DNA of 64,000 nucleotides from Aurantiacibacter zhengii (GTDB lineage: Bacteria > Pseudomonadota > Alphaproteobacteria > Sphingomonadales > Sphingomonadaceae): NCBI RefSeq assembly GCF_003584125.1, contig NZ_QXFL01000005.1:124001-188000 (forward strand), read 5' to 3'. The position numbers and the translations under genes are program-made. The notes under the pieces were generated by a model, which had not been told where the DNA came from, did not search any database, and saw only the letters and a program-made list of their open reading frames with translations. Of the stretch, positions 17,385-26,254 are shown in pieces. How positions within the stretch are numbered: the first letter of the stretch is position 1; each line of letters opens with the position of its first letter.

Positions 17385-18305
17385 TCAGATCTCGCAATCC
17401 ATCCCGGCTGCGCCGTCGTCGTTCAGGCAGTAGAATTCACGGATCGCGTCCCAGCCTTCCTCGGCGGTTTCGCACCATGTGATCAGGTCGAGGTCCTTTT
17501 TCGAGACTGTGCCTTCCTCGGCAATCGCCTCGAAATTCACCACCCGGTTCCAGAAGTCCTTGCCGAACAGCAGGACGGGAATGCGCTTCATCTTGCCGGT
17601 CTGGATCAGCGTGAGCAGTTCGAACATCTCGTCGAAGGTCCCGAAACCGCCGGGGAACACCGCCACGGCCCGCGCGCGGATGAGGAAGTGCATCTTGCGC
17701 AGCGCGAAGTAATGGAAGTTCAGCGACAGGTACGGCGTCACGTAGGGATTGGGCGCCTGCTCGTGCGGCAGGATGATGTTCAGGCCGATGGACTCGCCGC
17801 CCGCATCGCTGGCGCCGCGGTTGGCGGCTTCCATGATCGAGGGGCCCCCGCCCGATGTGACCACGAACTGCCGCTTACCATCCTCGACGATGGATTTCTC
17901 CGTAACCATGCGGGCCAGGCGGTAGGCCTCGGCGTAGTACTTCGCCTTCTTGGCGAGGTTGTGCACTACCAGCGCCTCTTCCTCGGGCAGGTTTTCCGCC
18001 TGCTTCAGCGCGTCCTCGGTAGCTTCGGGCGGGGGGATACGGGCGGAGCCGTACATCACCAGCGTCGAACCGACCCGCGCCTCGTCCAGCACCATGGTGG
18101 GCTTCAGCAGCTCGAGCTGGAAGCGGACCGGGCGCAGTTCCTCGCGCAGCAGGAAGTCCTCGTCGCGGAAGGCAAGGCGATAGGCCGGGTGGCGCGTTTG
18201 CGGAGTAGAGTTGTCGACGGAATCGGCAAAGCCGGCTTCCATGTCGGCGTGGTAGAACTTGTGGTCCTTCAGATCGTGGTCGGCGGTGTCCGGGCTATCT
18301 GCCAC
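17385..18305 (-). CDS. LOG-family protein (lysine decarboxylase-like Rossmann protein)
   Basis: A 306-residue protein of the LOG family (cytokinin riboside 5'-monophosphate phosphoribohydrolase-like). The two signature motifs are present: SGGGPSIMEAANRGA near residue 150 and PGGFGTFDEMFE near residue 220. It belongs to the longer bacterial type with an extra N-terminal region of about 85 residues. Bacterial LOG proteins hydrolyse nucleotide 5'-monophosphates to base and ribose-5-phosphate; the in vivo role is unclear. It is convergent with the exchanger gene (22-base gap) and lies downstream of cydAB, on the same strand but 82 bases away. Confidence 0.85.
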   Translation of the reverse strand: MADSPDTADHDLKDHKFYHADMEAGFADSVDNSTPQTRHPAYRLAFRDEDFLLREELRPVRFQLELLKPTMVLDEARVGSTLVMYGSARIPPPEATEDALKQAENLPEEEALVVHNLAKKAKYYAEAYRLARMVTEKSIVEDGKRQFVVTSGGGPSIMEAANRGASDAGGESIGLNIILPHEQAPNPYVTPYLSLNFHYFALRKMHFLIRARAVAVFPGGFGTFDEMFELLTLIQTGKMKRIPVLLFGKDFWNRVVNFEAIAEEGTVSKKDLDLITWCETAEEGWDAIREFYCLNDDGAAGMDCEI

Positions 18306-18387
18306 GCGGTATTCCTCTCGATATCAAACAGCATCGGGAGGTAGGGCCTTGGCGGACAAATTTAAAGGCGCGATATCGATCGCAGGT

Positions 18388-18525
18388 TCAAGGGGCGAGC
18401 CACCAGCGGATGACCATGGCAACCGCTCCCAGCACACTGATGCTGGCAAGCCAGATCCCCGCCATCCACGCCAGCCGCTTCCACAGCGGCGCCTCTGTCT
18501 CTCCGGGCCTAGTGGTATCCTTCAT
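18388..18525 (-). CDS. DUF2474-type small membrane protein of the cytochrome bd oxidase (CydX-like)
   Basis: A 45-residue protein that I read directly from the sequence: a charged N-terminus with WKRLAWMAGIW leading into one membrane helix, then a C-terminal RWWLAP. It matches the DUF2474 family, found right after cydB of CIO-type bd oxidases, where it plays the role CydX has in E. coli (assembly and stability of the oxidase). Its ATG at 18523-18525 overlaps the end of cydB by 17 bases. The family assignment is from recall of its size, position and W-rich helix. Confidence 0.8.
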   Translation of the reverse strand: MKDTTRPGETEAPLWKRLAWMAGIWLASISVLGAVAMVIRWWLAP

Positions 18526-19510
18526 CGTCCACCTTCCCGCGGAACACCCAGTAGGCCCATGCAGTGTAGCCGATGATCAGCGGCATGGTGATGGCAACGC
18601 CGATCAGCATGAACACCTGGCTGCGTTCCGGCGCGGCGGCATCCCAGATAGTGACATCGGGCGGCACCACGAATGGCCATATCGTCACGCCCAGCCCCGC
18701 CATACCAAGGAAGAACAGCAGCAGCGCCAGCCAGAACGGCTTGGAATTGCGCTCCTTCGTCACCGCCCGCAGCAGCGAGATTGCCACGATCGCAGTGAGG
18801 ATAGGCACCGGCGCGGCAAAGTAGATTTCCGGCGCGGTCAGCCAGCGGGCGGCGTATTCGGCGTTCAGCAATACGTTGTAGACGCTGACCGCACCCATCA
18901 ATGCCAGCGTGGCAATGCCCGCGCGCATTGCCAGCTTGCGCGCATGGGCCTGTCCCTCGCCGTCCAGCTTCCAGATTAGCCAGGTGGCGCCCAGCAGGGC
19001 GTAACCTGCCACGGTGCCAAGACCCGTGAGCAAGGTGTAGGGCGTCAGCCAGTCGAACCAACTTCCGGCGTATGCGCGGCCCGACACCTCGATGCCTTGA
19101 AGCAAGGCGCCCAGTGTCATCCCTTGCGCCATCGCCGCCACGAACGATCCGCCGGTGAAAGCGAAGTCCCAAAGGCGCCGGTGGCCAGGGTCACGCCAGC
19201 GGTATTCGAAGGCGACGCCCCGGAACACCAGGCCCAGCAGCATGGCTATGATGAGGGGGTAGGTGGCAGGCAGGATCACCGCATAGGCTAGCGGGAACGC
19301 GGCAAACAGCCCGCCGCCGCCCAGCACCAGCCAGGTCTCGTTACCGTCCCAGACAGGCGCGATGGAGTTCATCGCCCGGTCGCGCTCGCGCCCCGGATCG
19401 AAGGTGGGAAAGAGGATGCCGATCCCAAGGTCGAACCCGTCCATCACCACGTAGGCGAACACGGCGAAAGCGATGATGAAGGCCCAGATCGTCGTCAAAT
19501 CGATGCTCAT
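18509..19510 (-). CDS. cydB: Cytochrome bd ubiquinol oxidase subunit II (CydB/CioB)
   Basis: A 333-residue inner membrane subunit with eight or more hydrophobic segments. The family start FAYVVMDGFDLGIGILFP is near residue 18, followed by RAMNSIAPVWDGNETWLVLGGG, both diagnostic of CydB. It pairs with CydA to form the quinol oxidase that reduces O2 to water. The ATG at 19508-19510 overlaps the cydA stop (ATGA). The frame is open further upstream, but that part lies within cydA in another frame. Confidence 0.95.
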   Translation of the reverse strand: MSIDLTTIWAFIIAFAVFAYVVMDGFDLGIGILFPTFDPGRERDRAMNSIAPVWDGNETWLVLGGGGLFAAFPLAYAVILPATYPLIIAMLLGLVFRGVAFEYRWRDPGHRRLWDFAFTGGSFVAAMAQGMTLGALLQGIEVSGRAYAGSWFDWLTPYTLLTGLGTVAGYALLGATWLIWKLDGEGQAHARKLAMRAGIATLALMGAVSVYNVLLNAEYAARWLTAPEIYFAAPVPILTAIVAISLLRAVTKERNSKPFWLALLLFFLGMAGLGVTIWPFVVPPDVTIWDAAAPERSQVFMLIGVAITMPLIIGYTAWAYWVFRGKVDDEGYH

Positions 19511-20967
19511 GGCGCTTCCTCCGGTTCGTGCCTGGTGCCAGAGAGGTCGTGCGTGGTCGCATCGGTCGGGTCCTGGGTAAGGCCAGGGGTGATGCCGGCG
19601 GTGCGGATCGGCCCCTTGTCTCCGCGCTTTGCACCCAGTTCGCCGGTGTGCGGCGGCTTGTGCATCAGGTGCAGGATATACCACACGCCCGCGCCGAACA
19701 CGGCGAAGTAGACGATCACGAAAGCCAGCAGCGATGTTGCCACGGCGGGCGCGGCCAGCGGACTGGCAGCGTCGGCGGTTCGCAGCAGGCCGTAGACCAC
19801 GTAAGGCTGTCGGCCGACTTCGGTGGTGATCCAGCCGCACAGCACGGCCAGGAAGCCGGATGGTCCCATGACCAGCGCGGCCCGGTGCAGCCAGGACCAC
19901 TCGTACAGCTTGCCGCGCCAGCGCGCGAAGAGACTCCACACGCCCACCGCCATCATGGCCATGCCGATGGCAATCATGATGCGGAACGCCCAGAACACTA
20001 GGAACACCGGCGGCTGCTCGTCATCGGGAATGGTATCCAGCCCCTCGATCGGCGCATCCCAGTGGTGCTTGAGGATCAGGCTGGAAAGCTTTGGGATACC
20101 TACGGCGTAGTCGAGCCGCTGCTCATCGTCATTGGGAATACCGAACACGTAGAGCGGCGCGCCGTCGGGATAGCTCTTGTAGTGCCCCTCCATCGCCATG
20201 ACCTTCTGCGGCTGGTGCTCCATCGTGTTGAGGCCGTGCATGTCGCCCGCCACGATCTGGATCGGCGCGACGATCGCGGCCATCCACATCGCCATTGAGA
20301 ACATCTTGCGCGCGTGAAGGTTCGCCCTGTCCTTCAGCAGGTGCCAGGCACCGACGCCGCCCACCACGAAGGCGGTGGTGAGGTATGCCGCCAGCACGGT
20401 ATGGACGAGGCGATAGGGGAAGCTGGGGTTGAATACGATAGCCGCCCAGCTGTCTCCCGGCATGAATTGGCCGTTCGCGCCCATTTCAAAGCCAACCGGG
20501 GTCTGCATCCAGCTGTTCACCGACAGAATCCAGAAGGCCGAGATGAAGGTGCCCACAGCCACCATCAAGGTGGCGGCGAAGTGCAGTTTCTTGCCGACCT
20601 TGTTCATGCCGAACAGCATCACGCCGAGGAAACCTGCCTCCAGGAAGAAGGCGGTCAGAACCTCGTATGCCATCAACGGCCCGATCACCGGGCCAGCCAG
20701 ATCGGAAAAGACCGACCAGTTGGTGCCGAACTGGTAGCTCATCACGATGCCCGAGACGACGCCCATGGCAAAGGCGATGGCGAAAATCTTGATCCAGTAT
20801 TTGAACAGGTCGAGGTAAATCTGCTTGCCGGTCTTCAGCCACAAACCTTCCAGCACCGCCAGGTAACTGGCGAGGCCGATTGAGAAAGCGGGGAAGAAGA
20901 AGTGGAAGCTCACCGTGAAGGCAAACTGGATACGGGCGAGTAACAGGGCGTCTAGGCCGTCGAACAT
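19507..20967 (-). CDS. cydA: Cytochrome bd ubiquinol oxidase subunit I (CydA/CioA, short Q-loop)
   Basis: A 486-residue subunit carrying the hemes. Heme ligands are visible: a His near residue 22 in FTVSFHFFFP, a second His in the PSFPYRLVHTVLA region near 190, and a Met in the IVAGDMHGLNTMEHQP segment. The GWITTEVGRQPYVVYG motif near residue 390 is the family signature. The quinol-binding loop is short, as in cyanide-insensitive CioA-type oxidases. The acidic hydrophilic C-terminal tail (about 50 residues) is unusual in length. First gene of cydAB-DUF2474; two palindromes lie in the 91-base gap before it. Confidence 0.95.
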   Translation of the reverse strand: MFDGLDALLLARIQFAFTVSFHFFFPAFSIGLASYLAVLEGLWLKTGKQIYLDLFKYWIKIFAIAFAMGVVSGIVMSYQFGTNWSVFSDLAGPVIGPLMAYEVLTAFFLEAGFLGVMLFGMNKVGKKLHFAATLMVAVGTFISAFWILSVNSWMQTPVGFEMGANGQFMPGDSWAAIVFNPSFPYRLVHTVLAAYLTTAFVVGGVGAWHLLKDRANLHARKMFSMAMWMAAIVAPIQIVAGDMHGLNTMEHQPQKVMAMEGHYKSYPDGAPLYVFGIPNDDEQRLDYAVGIPKLSSLILKHHWDAPIEGLDTIPDDEQPPVFLVFWAFRIMIAIGMAMMAVGVWSLFARWRGKLYEWSWLHRAALVMGPSGFLAVLCGWITTEVGRQPYVVYGLLRTADAASPLAAPAVATSLLAFVIVYFAVFGAGVWYILHLMHKPPHTGELGAKRGDKGPIRTAGITPGLTQDPTDATTHDLSGTRHEPEEAP

Positions 20968-21020
20968 GGTTCTTCCTTAGCGCGTTGCCGCCGCCATAGA
21001 CTGTTGCGGCAGTTGCAACG

Positions 21021-21046
21021 AATCGCGATTGCGCACCATATGGTGC
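21021..21046. promoter_or_regulatory. Two adjacent palindromes upstream of cydA
   Basis: AATCGCGATT (21021-21030) and the 14-base GCACCATATGGTGC (21033-21046) are each perfect palindromes, only two bases apart. They lie 54-79 bases before the cydA ATG, in the 91-base gap between the SulP gene and cydA. They look like operator sites for a dimeric regulator of cydAB. The half-sites GCACC/GGTGC resemble NtrC sites but the spacing differs. No FNR box (TTGAT-N4-ATCAA) was seen. Confidence 0.5.
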
Positions 21047-21058
21047 AGAAATAACAAC

Positions 21059-22813
21059 TCAGATCATACCCCTAGCCATGTCGGCGGGTTTGCCAGGGTA
21101 GTTGCCATCGTCGCGCAGCGCCTCGGCAAAGGCGCGAGCCTGCGAGAGGTAGACCTTGCCGCTCAGCTCTTCGGGGAAGGCCGTGCGCGCCAGCCGGTCC
21201 ATCACCGGGCCTTTCACCTCGGACAAGTGCAGCCGGATACCGGCATCATCCAGCCGGTGGTTGATCGCCTCCAAGCTTTCGAGGCCCGATGCGTCGATCT
21301 CGTTCACCGCGCTGCACATCAGGATGACGTGGCGCACTTTCGGGCGGTCTGCCACCTGTTCGAGCACGTATTCCTCCAGCCAGCGGGCGTTGAGAAAGGT
21401 CAGCGCCTCGTCGATGCGGATGGAGAGCACGTGGTCCGCGGTGAAGACCTTGTGCCTGTCCACATTGCGGAAATGCTCTGTTTCCGGCACGCGGCCCACG
21501 ATGGCGGCATGCGGACGGCTGGCCCGCCAGAGGTAAAGCAGCAGGCCAACGGAAACACCGGCGATCACGCCCATCTCCACGCCCGCCAGCAGCGTGATGG
21601 CAATCGTGGCGACATGTGCGGCAAAGTCCGCCTTCGAATAGGTCCACAGCTGCTTCGGTGTCTTCAGGTCCACCAGTGCCAGCACCGCGACGATTATGGT
21701 CGCCGCCAGCACGGCGATCGGCAGGCTAAACAGCAGCGGGGTGAGGAAAAGGCTGGCAAGCGCGATGCCTACGGCGGTGAAGGCACCTGCGGCGGGCGTC
21801 TGCGCGCCTGCATCGAAGTTCACGACAGACCGGGCAAAGCCGCCGGTCACCGGGTAGCCGCCGGAAAAGGCGCTCGCGATGTTGGATGCGCCAAGGCCGA
21901 TCAGCTCCTGGTCGGGCGAAATGCGCTGGCGACGCTTGGCGGCCAGTGTCTGCGCCACGCTGACGCTTTCGACAAAGCCGATGATAGAGATGAGCAGCGC
22001 GGGCACGAACAGTTGCCGGATCAGCGAAACATCGGTGCTCGGCACCGCGAAAGGCGGCAGTCCGGAGGGTATTTCGCCGGTGATGTTCACGCCCTTACCC
22101 TCAAGGTCGAGGGCGATCACGGCAACGATACTGACAGCCACGGCCAGCACCGGCCCTGCCTTGGCAGCAATTTCGGCAGCCTTCGGCGTCGCACCGAGGC
22201 GCACCAGCAGCGGCTTCAGCCCCTTGCGCACCCAGAACAGGAACACGACCGCGGGCACGCCAACGGCCAGTGTCCACGGGTTCGCGTTGCCGATGTTGGC
22301 GGCGAGCGAGCCGAGCATGTCGGGCCAGGTATCGCCGCCGCCTTGAATGCCCAGCACATGGCGCAATTGGCTGGTCGCGATCAGCACGCCGCTGGCGGTG
22401 ATGAAGCCGCTTATAACGGGGTGTGACAGCAGGTTCGCAAGGAAGCCCATGCGCAGCACGCCCAGAACGAACAGCATCACGCCCGAAAGCGCGGCCAGCG
22501 TGATCGCTGCCTCGAGATATTCCGCCGTGCCCTGAGCCGCCACGGCGCCTACCGCGCTCGCCGTCATCAGCGAAACGACTGCTACCGGCCCGACCGCCAA
22601 TGTGCGGCTGGTACCGAACACGGCATAAGCGACCAACGGCAGGATCGAGGCATACAGGCCCACCACCGGCGGCAGACCCGCCAGCAGCGCGTAGGCGAGG
22701 CTTTGCGGGATCAGCATGATGGTGACGATCACCGCTGCGACCATGTCGTTGCTCAGCGCCTCGCCATTATAGGTCCGGCCCCAGTCGAGGATGGGGAAAT
22801 AGCGTTTGAGCAT
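21059..22813 (-). CDS. SulP-family anion transporter with STAS domain
   Basis: A 584-residue inner membrane transporter. The membrane domain (about residues 20-420) opens with the SulP signature MLIPQSLAYALLAGLPPVVGLY and ends in a C-terminal STAS domain (about 450-560) with VNEIDASGLESLE, where the Ser is the typical phospho-site position. SulP proteins move sulfate, bicarbonate or other anions. Here it is the last gene after the sulfide oxidation genes (9 bases after sqr), so sulfate or sulfite movement is a reasonable guess. The substrate is not shown by sequence. Confidence 0.88.
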   Translation of the reverse strand: MLKRYFPILDWGRTYNGEALSNDMVAAVIVTIMLIPQSLAYALLAGLPPVVGLYASILPLVAYAVFGTSRTLAVGPVAVVSLMTASAVGAVAAQGTAEYLEAAITLAALSGVMLFVLGVLRMGFLANLLSHPVISGFITASGVLIATSQLRHVLGIQGGGDTWPDMLGSLAANIGNANPWTLAVGVPAVVFLFWVRKGLKPLLVRLGATPKAAEIAAKAGPVLAVAVSIVAVIALDLEGKGVNITGEIPSGLPPFAVPSTDVSLIRQLFVPALLISIIGFVESVSVAQTLAAKRRQRISPDQELIGLGASNIASAFSGGYPVTGGFARSVVNFDAGAQTPAAGAFTAVGIALASLFLTPLLFSLPIAVLAATIIVAVLALVDLKTPKQLWTYSKADFAAHVATIAITLLAGVEMGVIAGVSVGLLLYLWRASRPHAAIVGRVPETEHFRNVDRHKVFTADHVLSIRIDEALTFLNARWLEEYVLEQVADRPKVRHVILMCSAVNEIDASGLESLEAINHRLDDAGIRLHLSEVKGPVMDRLARTAFPEELSGKVYLSQARAFAEALRDDGNYPGKPADMARGMI

Positions 22814-22822
22814 GACGCGCGA

Positions 22823-24049
22823 TCAGGCCCCGCCGATTGGCTTTGCCATCCATTCACGCCCTTTCAGCATGGCGTGCCAATAGATTTGGGGAAGCACCTC
22901 CGCCTTCAGCTTCCACGCGGCGCGCGACGGTTTCGTCCCGTCCAGCACCCATTTGGGGAAGGTCGGCAGCAAGGTGCCGCCGTAACCGAACTCGGCCAGC
23001 ACGATCTTGCCACGCTCCACCGTAAGTGGGCAACTGCCGTACCCGTCATAACTGCCGCTGAGCGGATTTCCTGCAAGCTGCGCCAGAGCATTCACGGCGG
23101 CGACGGGTGCCTGCTTGCGCGCGGCCGCCATCGTCTTGGCGTTGGGCGTGCTGCTGCAATCGCCCAGCGCGAAGACCTCCGGATGGTTCACGTGTTGCAG
23201 CGTGTGCTGGTCCACTTCGGCATAGCCAGCTTCGTTCGCCAGCGTGCTGGCGGCGACAACCGGGTTGCCCTTCTGCGGAGGGCAGACGTGCAGCATGTCG
23301 AAGCTTCGCTCCACTTCGCCATTTTCGGTGGCGAACCATGCCTTCTTCGCGGGGCCATCGACACGGGTGAGCGTGGAGCCGAAGTTCAGATCGATCCCGT
23401 ACCGCTCCACGTATTCCATCAGCGCGGGCACATAGTCCGCCACGCCGAACAGCACGCCACCGTTGTTGTGGAATTCGACGTCGATATCGCCGAGGATTCC
23501 GCGCTTTTCCCAATCGGAGCAGGAGAGGTACATCGCCTTCTGCGGTGCGCCTGCGCACTTGATCGGCATGGCCGGCTGGGTGAACAGCGCGCGGCCCTTG
23601 CGCGTCTGCTGCACCAGTTGCCAAGTGTAGGGCGCAAGGTCGTAGCGGTAGTTCGACGTGACGCCGTTCTCGCCCAGCGTCTCTTCGAGCCCTTCGATCT
23701 CTTCCCATGCAAGGCGGTTGCCCATGGCCACCACCAGCACATCGTAGGATACGCGCCCGCCTTCGGAATATTCTACGATACGGCTTTCGGGATCGAAGCC
23801 GGTGACTGCGGCCTTCAGCCACGTCACCTCTTTGGGCATCACCGCGGCCTCGGGCCGGACGGTCTCGTCCTTCTCGAACACGCCGCCGCCCACCATGGTC
23901 CAGCCGGGCTGGTAGTAATGCTCGTCACTCGGTTCGATGATCGCGATGTCGAGGCCGGGGTGACGGTTCAGCATGGAGGCCGCAGTGGCGATCCCTGCCG
24001 ATCCCCCGCCAGCAATGAGGACGGTGTGGTGGCTGTGATGGGCAGTCAT
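22823..24049 (-). CDS. sqr: Sulfide:quinone oxidoreductase, type II (SQOR-like)
   Basis: A 408-residue FAD enzyme that oxidises sulfide to persulfide and passes electrons to quinone, peripheral to the inner membrane. The N-terminal FAD site is VLIAGGGSAGIATAA; the second flavin-binding motif is EVFALGDCSSTPNAKT. The two redox cysteines of type II enzymes are in place: Cys165 in KCAGAPQK and Cys340 in GYGSCPLTVE. The order and sequence around them match mitochondrial SQOR, which uses a low-molecular-weight thiol as acceptor. The C-terminus has aromatic, basic patches for membrane contact. It lies in one transcription unit with the persulfide dioxygenase-like gene, YeeE genes and DUF442 gene. 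Confidence 0.92.
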   Translation of the reverse strand: MTAHHSHHTVLIAGGGSAGIATAASMLNRHPGLDIAIIEPSDEHYYQPGWTMVGGGVFEKDETVRPEAAVMPKEVTWLKAAVTGFDPESRIVEYSEGGRVSYDVLVVAMGNRLAWEEIEGLEETLGENGVTSNYRYDLAPYTWQLVQQTRKGRALFTQPAMPIKCAGAPQKAMYLSCSDWEKRGILGDIDVEFHNNGGVLFGVADYVPALMEYVERYGIDLNFGSTLTRVDGPAKKAWFATENGEVERSFDMLHVCPPQKGNPVVAASTLANEAGYAEVDQHTLQHVNHPEVFALGDCSSTPNAKTMAAARKQAPVAAVNALAQLAGNPLSGSYDGYGSCPLTVERGKIVLAEFGYGGTLLPTFPKWVLDGTKPSRAAWKLKAEVLPQIYWHAMLKGREWMAKPIGGA

Positions 24050-24062
24050 GATATTCTCCGTT

Positions 24063-24392
24063 TCAGCCGCTTACGGCGTGGTGCAGCATCGTGCAGCGGT
24101 TGCCGGTGCGGCAATAGGCGAGCACGGGCGCGGGCATCTCGGCCAGCGCGCGGGCGAATTCGTCCTTCTGCATCTCGACCGGGTGCATGGCGTCGACGGG
24201 GATGTGACGAACCTCCATCCCCTGCGCCTGCGCCGCGGCGGCGATATCGGCGAAATCGGGCTGGCCCGGTTCTTCGTCATCGGGCCGATTGCAGATGATG
24301 GACTTGAACCCGGCCTCCGCCAGTTGCTCCACCTCTTCCGCAGTAACCTGCCCAGCGACGGAGAGTGTTTCGGAAAGTTTCGTGGGTTCCAT
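24063..24392 (-). CDS. DUF442/TIGR01244-family phosphatase-like protein
   Basis: A 109-residue protein of the DUF442 family. It has the IICNRPDDEEPGQPDF motif near residue 33 and a Cys loop AYCRTGNRC near residue 93 (C-x4-R, like a protein tyrosine phosphatase loop one residue short). DUF442 occurs alone or fused to ETHE1-like dioxygenases (Blh), always in sulfide/persulfide clusters. Its role there is unclear; sulfur transfer or persulfide handling by the loop Cys is possible. The ATG at 24390-24392 shares a base with the stop of the upstream YeeE gene. The gene ends 13 bases before sqr. Confidence 0.85.
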   Translation of the reverse strand: MEPTKLSETLSVAGQVTAEEVEQLAEAGFKSIICNRPDDEEPGQPDFADIAAAAQAQGMEVRHIPVDAMHPVEMQKDEFARALAEMPAPVLAYCRTGNRCTMLHHAVSG

Positions 24393-24805
24393 CAGCTTTT
24401 TCCTTCGATAAGTCGCAACAGGGCCATGCCAACCAGCATGGAGACGACGAAGATCGCAGCCGCCGCGGGCTGAATCGCCAGCGCGGCAATGCCCGGACCG
24501 GGGCACAGGCCCGCGATGCCCCAGCCCACGCCGAACAGCACCGCGCCGCCGATCAGTTTCGGGGTGAGTTCGTTCTTGGTGGGGACGTGGAAACCGTCAG
24601 CAAGGATCGGGCGCGCCATGCCGGGCACCACGCGCCAGGCGATCGCCATCACCACAAGTGCGCCGCCCATCACGAAAGCCAGCGTCGGGTCCCAGTCGCC
24701 GAACAGGTCGAGGAAGCCACGCACGCGCGCAGGATCGGTCATGCCGCCGATAGTCAGGCCAGCGCCGAACAGCACACCGGAGATAAGGGAGAAGAGCGTT
24801 TTCAC
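24392..24805 (-). CDS. YeeE/YedE-family half transporter (DUF6691 type)
   Basis: A 137-residue membrane protein with four hydrophobic segments. It starts with [20 protein letters not shown] and has the Cys motif [16 protein letters not shown] near residue 105, the second signature of the YeeE/YedE (thiosulfate/sulfur) transporter family. It is one half of a split transporter; the other half is the next upstream gene. The GTG start at 24803-24805 overlaps the stop of that gene (GTGA). Its place between the sulfide oxidoreductase and the dioxygenase suggests import of thiosulfate or another sulfur species. Confidence 0.85.
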   Translation of the reverse strand: MKTLFSLISGVLFGAGLTIGGMTDPARVRGFLDLFGDWDPTLAFVMGGALVVMAIAWRVVPGMARPILADGFHVPTKNELTPKLIGGAVLFGVGWGIAGLCPGPGIAALAIQPAAAAIFVVSMLVGMALLRLIEGKS

Positions 24806-25251
24806 TTCAGCACATCCATGCCTGCGGCGTTCATCACTGCCACCGTGGCGATGCCGGCGGCCATGAAAGTGATCGTGGCCACGATGGAGCGGCCCGAAAG
24901 GCGGCTGATGCCGCACACCCCGTGGCCGCTGGTGCAACCGCTACCCAGCCTGGTGCCGAAGCCGACCAGCAGACCGGCAATGATTAGGGGGACAGGCCCG
25001 GCAAAGCTTGGCTCAAGACCGCCCTGTGCCAGCATCACCGCCAGCGCGCCTAGCGGCAGGCCGATCACGAAAGCCCACGCGCCGATACGGTCTATGCCGC
25101 TGCCACCCAGTCCCGCAGCCTTGGCCGCAATTCCGGATACACCCGCGATGCGGCCCAGCATCAGCAGCATGACCGCCGCCGCCACGCCGATCAGCGCGCC
25201 GCCGATCAGGCCATCGACCGGCGCGGCATCGGGAAAACCGGGGATCGTCAT
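24802..25251 (-). CDS. YeeE/YedE-family half transporter with the [12 protein letters not shown] motif
   Basis: A 149-residue protein with four hydrophobic segments. The signature [19 protein letters not shown] near residue 105 is the first Cys motif of YeeE/YedE transporters (two Cys lining the pore). With the partner gene it makes up one full-length transporter. The ATG overlaps the stop of the persulfide dioxygenase gene (25248-25251), so the block is translationally coupled. In other bacteria these paired half genes sit beside persulfide dioxygenase and are under BigR/SqrR-type repressors. Confidence 0.87.
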   Translation of the reverse strand: MTIPGFPDAAPVDGLIGGALIGVAAAVMLLMLGRIAGVSGIAAKAAGLGGSGIDRIGAWAFVIGLPLGALAVMLAQGGLEPSFAGPVPLIIAGLLVGFGTRLGSGCTSGHGVCGISRLSGRSIVATITFMAAGIATVAVMNAAGMDVLK

Positions 25252-26177
25252 ACCGCGTTCACGGGTATCTTGATGTAGGAGACCCCGTTATCCTCGGGCT
25301 CCGGCAGGCGACCGCCGCGAATGTTCACCTGCACGGACGGCATGATGAGCGTGGGCATGTCCAGCGTCCTGTCGCGGCTCGTGCGCATCTCCACGAATTC
25401 CTCTTCGGTCACGCCGTCCTTCACGTGGACGTTCTCCTCGCGCTGCCGCTTGACGGTGGTTTCCCACGCATATTCATCGCGGCCGGGCGCCTTGTAATCG
25501 TGGCACAGGAACAGGCGCGTTTCTCCCGGCAATGAGAGAAGGCGGCGGATCGACTGGAACAACTGCCGCGCATCGCCGCCGGGAAAGTCCGCCCGTGCGG
25601 TACCGAAATCGGGCATGAAGATCGTGTCGCCCACGAAGGCCGCGTCGCCGATGATGAAAGCCATGTCAGCTGGCGTATGGCCGGGTACGTGCAGGGCAAT
25701 CCCCTTCAGTTCGCCCAGTGCGAATTCCTCGCCATCGGTGAAGAGGTGATCGAACTGCGATCCGTCCCGCTCGAAATCCGTGCCTGCATTGAACAGCTTG
25801 CCGAACACTTCCTGCACGCGAATGATATCCCTGCCGATCGACAGCTTGCCGCCCAGTTTTTCCTGCAAATAGGGTGCAGCGGAGATATGGTCCGCGTGAG
25901 CGTGGGTTTCGATCAGCCACGTCACTTTCAGGTCATTGGTTTCGACATATTCGATAATCAGGTCCGCCGACCCGAACGAGGTGCGGCCCGAATTGGGCGC
26001 GTAGTCTAGGACAGAATCGATGATCGCCGCCTCGCTGGTAGCGGGATCGTGTACGACGTAACTGATCGTGTTCGTCGCCTCGTCGAAGAAACCGGCGATG
26101 GTCGGACGCTTGGCCGTATCAGCCCGCGCGCGCTCGATCTGCGCCGCTGCCCGAGAGAGGGCTTCATCGTTTTGCAT
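25248..26177 (-). CDS. Persulfide dioxygenase-like metallo-beta-lactamase-fold protein (ETHE1/Blh type)
   Basis: A 309-residue MBL-fold enzyme expected to oxidise glutathione persulfide to sulfite with non-heme iron. Metal ligands: the HAHADH motif near residue 92, a His in [11 protein letters not shown] near 165, an Asp in [19 protein letters not shown] near 185, and CHDY near 225. The IDSVLDYAP start is characteristic of the ETHE1-like family. The C-terminal extension of about 60 residues beyond the ETHE1 core is typical of the bacterial Blh subgroup. It is first in the sulfide operon. AAGGAA lies 8 bases before the ATG. Confidence 0.88.
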   Translation of the reverse strand: MQNDEALSRAAAQIERARADTAKRPTIAGFFDEATNTISYVVHDPATSEAAIIDSVLDYAPNSGRTSFGSADLIIEYVETNDLKVTWLIETHAHADHISAAPYLQEKLGGKLSIGRDIIRVQEVFGKLFNAGTDFERDGSQFDHLFTDGEEFALGELKGIALHVPGHTPADMAFIIGDAAFVGDTIFMPDFGTARADFPGGDARQLFQSIRRLLSLPGETRLFLCHDYKAPGRDEYAWETTVKRQREENVHVKDGVTEEEFVEMRTSRDRTLDMPTLIMPSVQVNIRGGRLPEPEDNGVSYIKIPVNAV

Positions 26178-26223
26178 GAGGCAATTCCTTTATTCGATTT
26201 CGTAAAATGATAATATGTATTGC

Positions 26224-26235
26224 ACGTAATTACGT
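26224..26235. promoter_or_regulatory. Palindrome ACGTAATTACGT in the divergent sulfide/peroxiredoxin promoter region
   Basis: A perfect 12-base AT-rich palindrome in the 77-base gap between the persulfide dioxygenase gene (minus) and the peroxiredoxin gene (plus). It ends just before the AAGGAG ribosome site of the peroxiredoxin gene. ArsR-family repressors such as BigR bind short AT-rich palindromes in exactly this kind of gap, and an ArsR gene is downstream. A direct link is inference. Confidence 0.5.
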
Positions 26236-26254
26236 CAAGGAGTAGGTCACTTGC

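Noticed and set aside
21033-21046. NtrC binding site
   Set aside because: GCACC/GGTGC half-sites are like NtrC, but the palindrome is tighter than the usual NtrC spacing and cydAB is not a nitrogen gene.
22703-24298. 531-residue open frame antisense to sqr and the end of the DUF442 gene
   Set aside because: The minus-strand SQR has intact catalytic motifs; the plus-strand frame has none.
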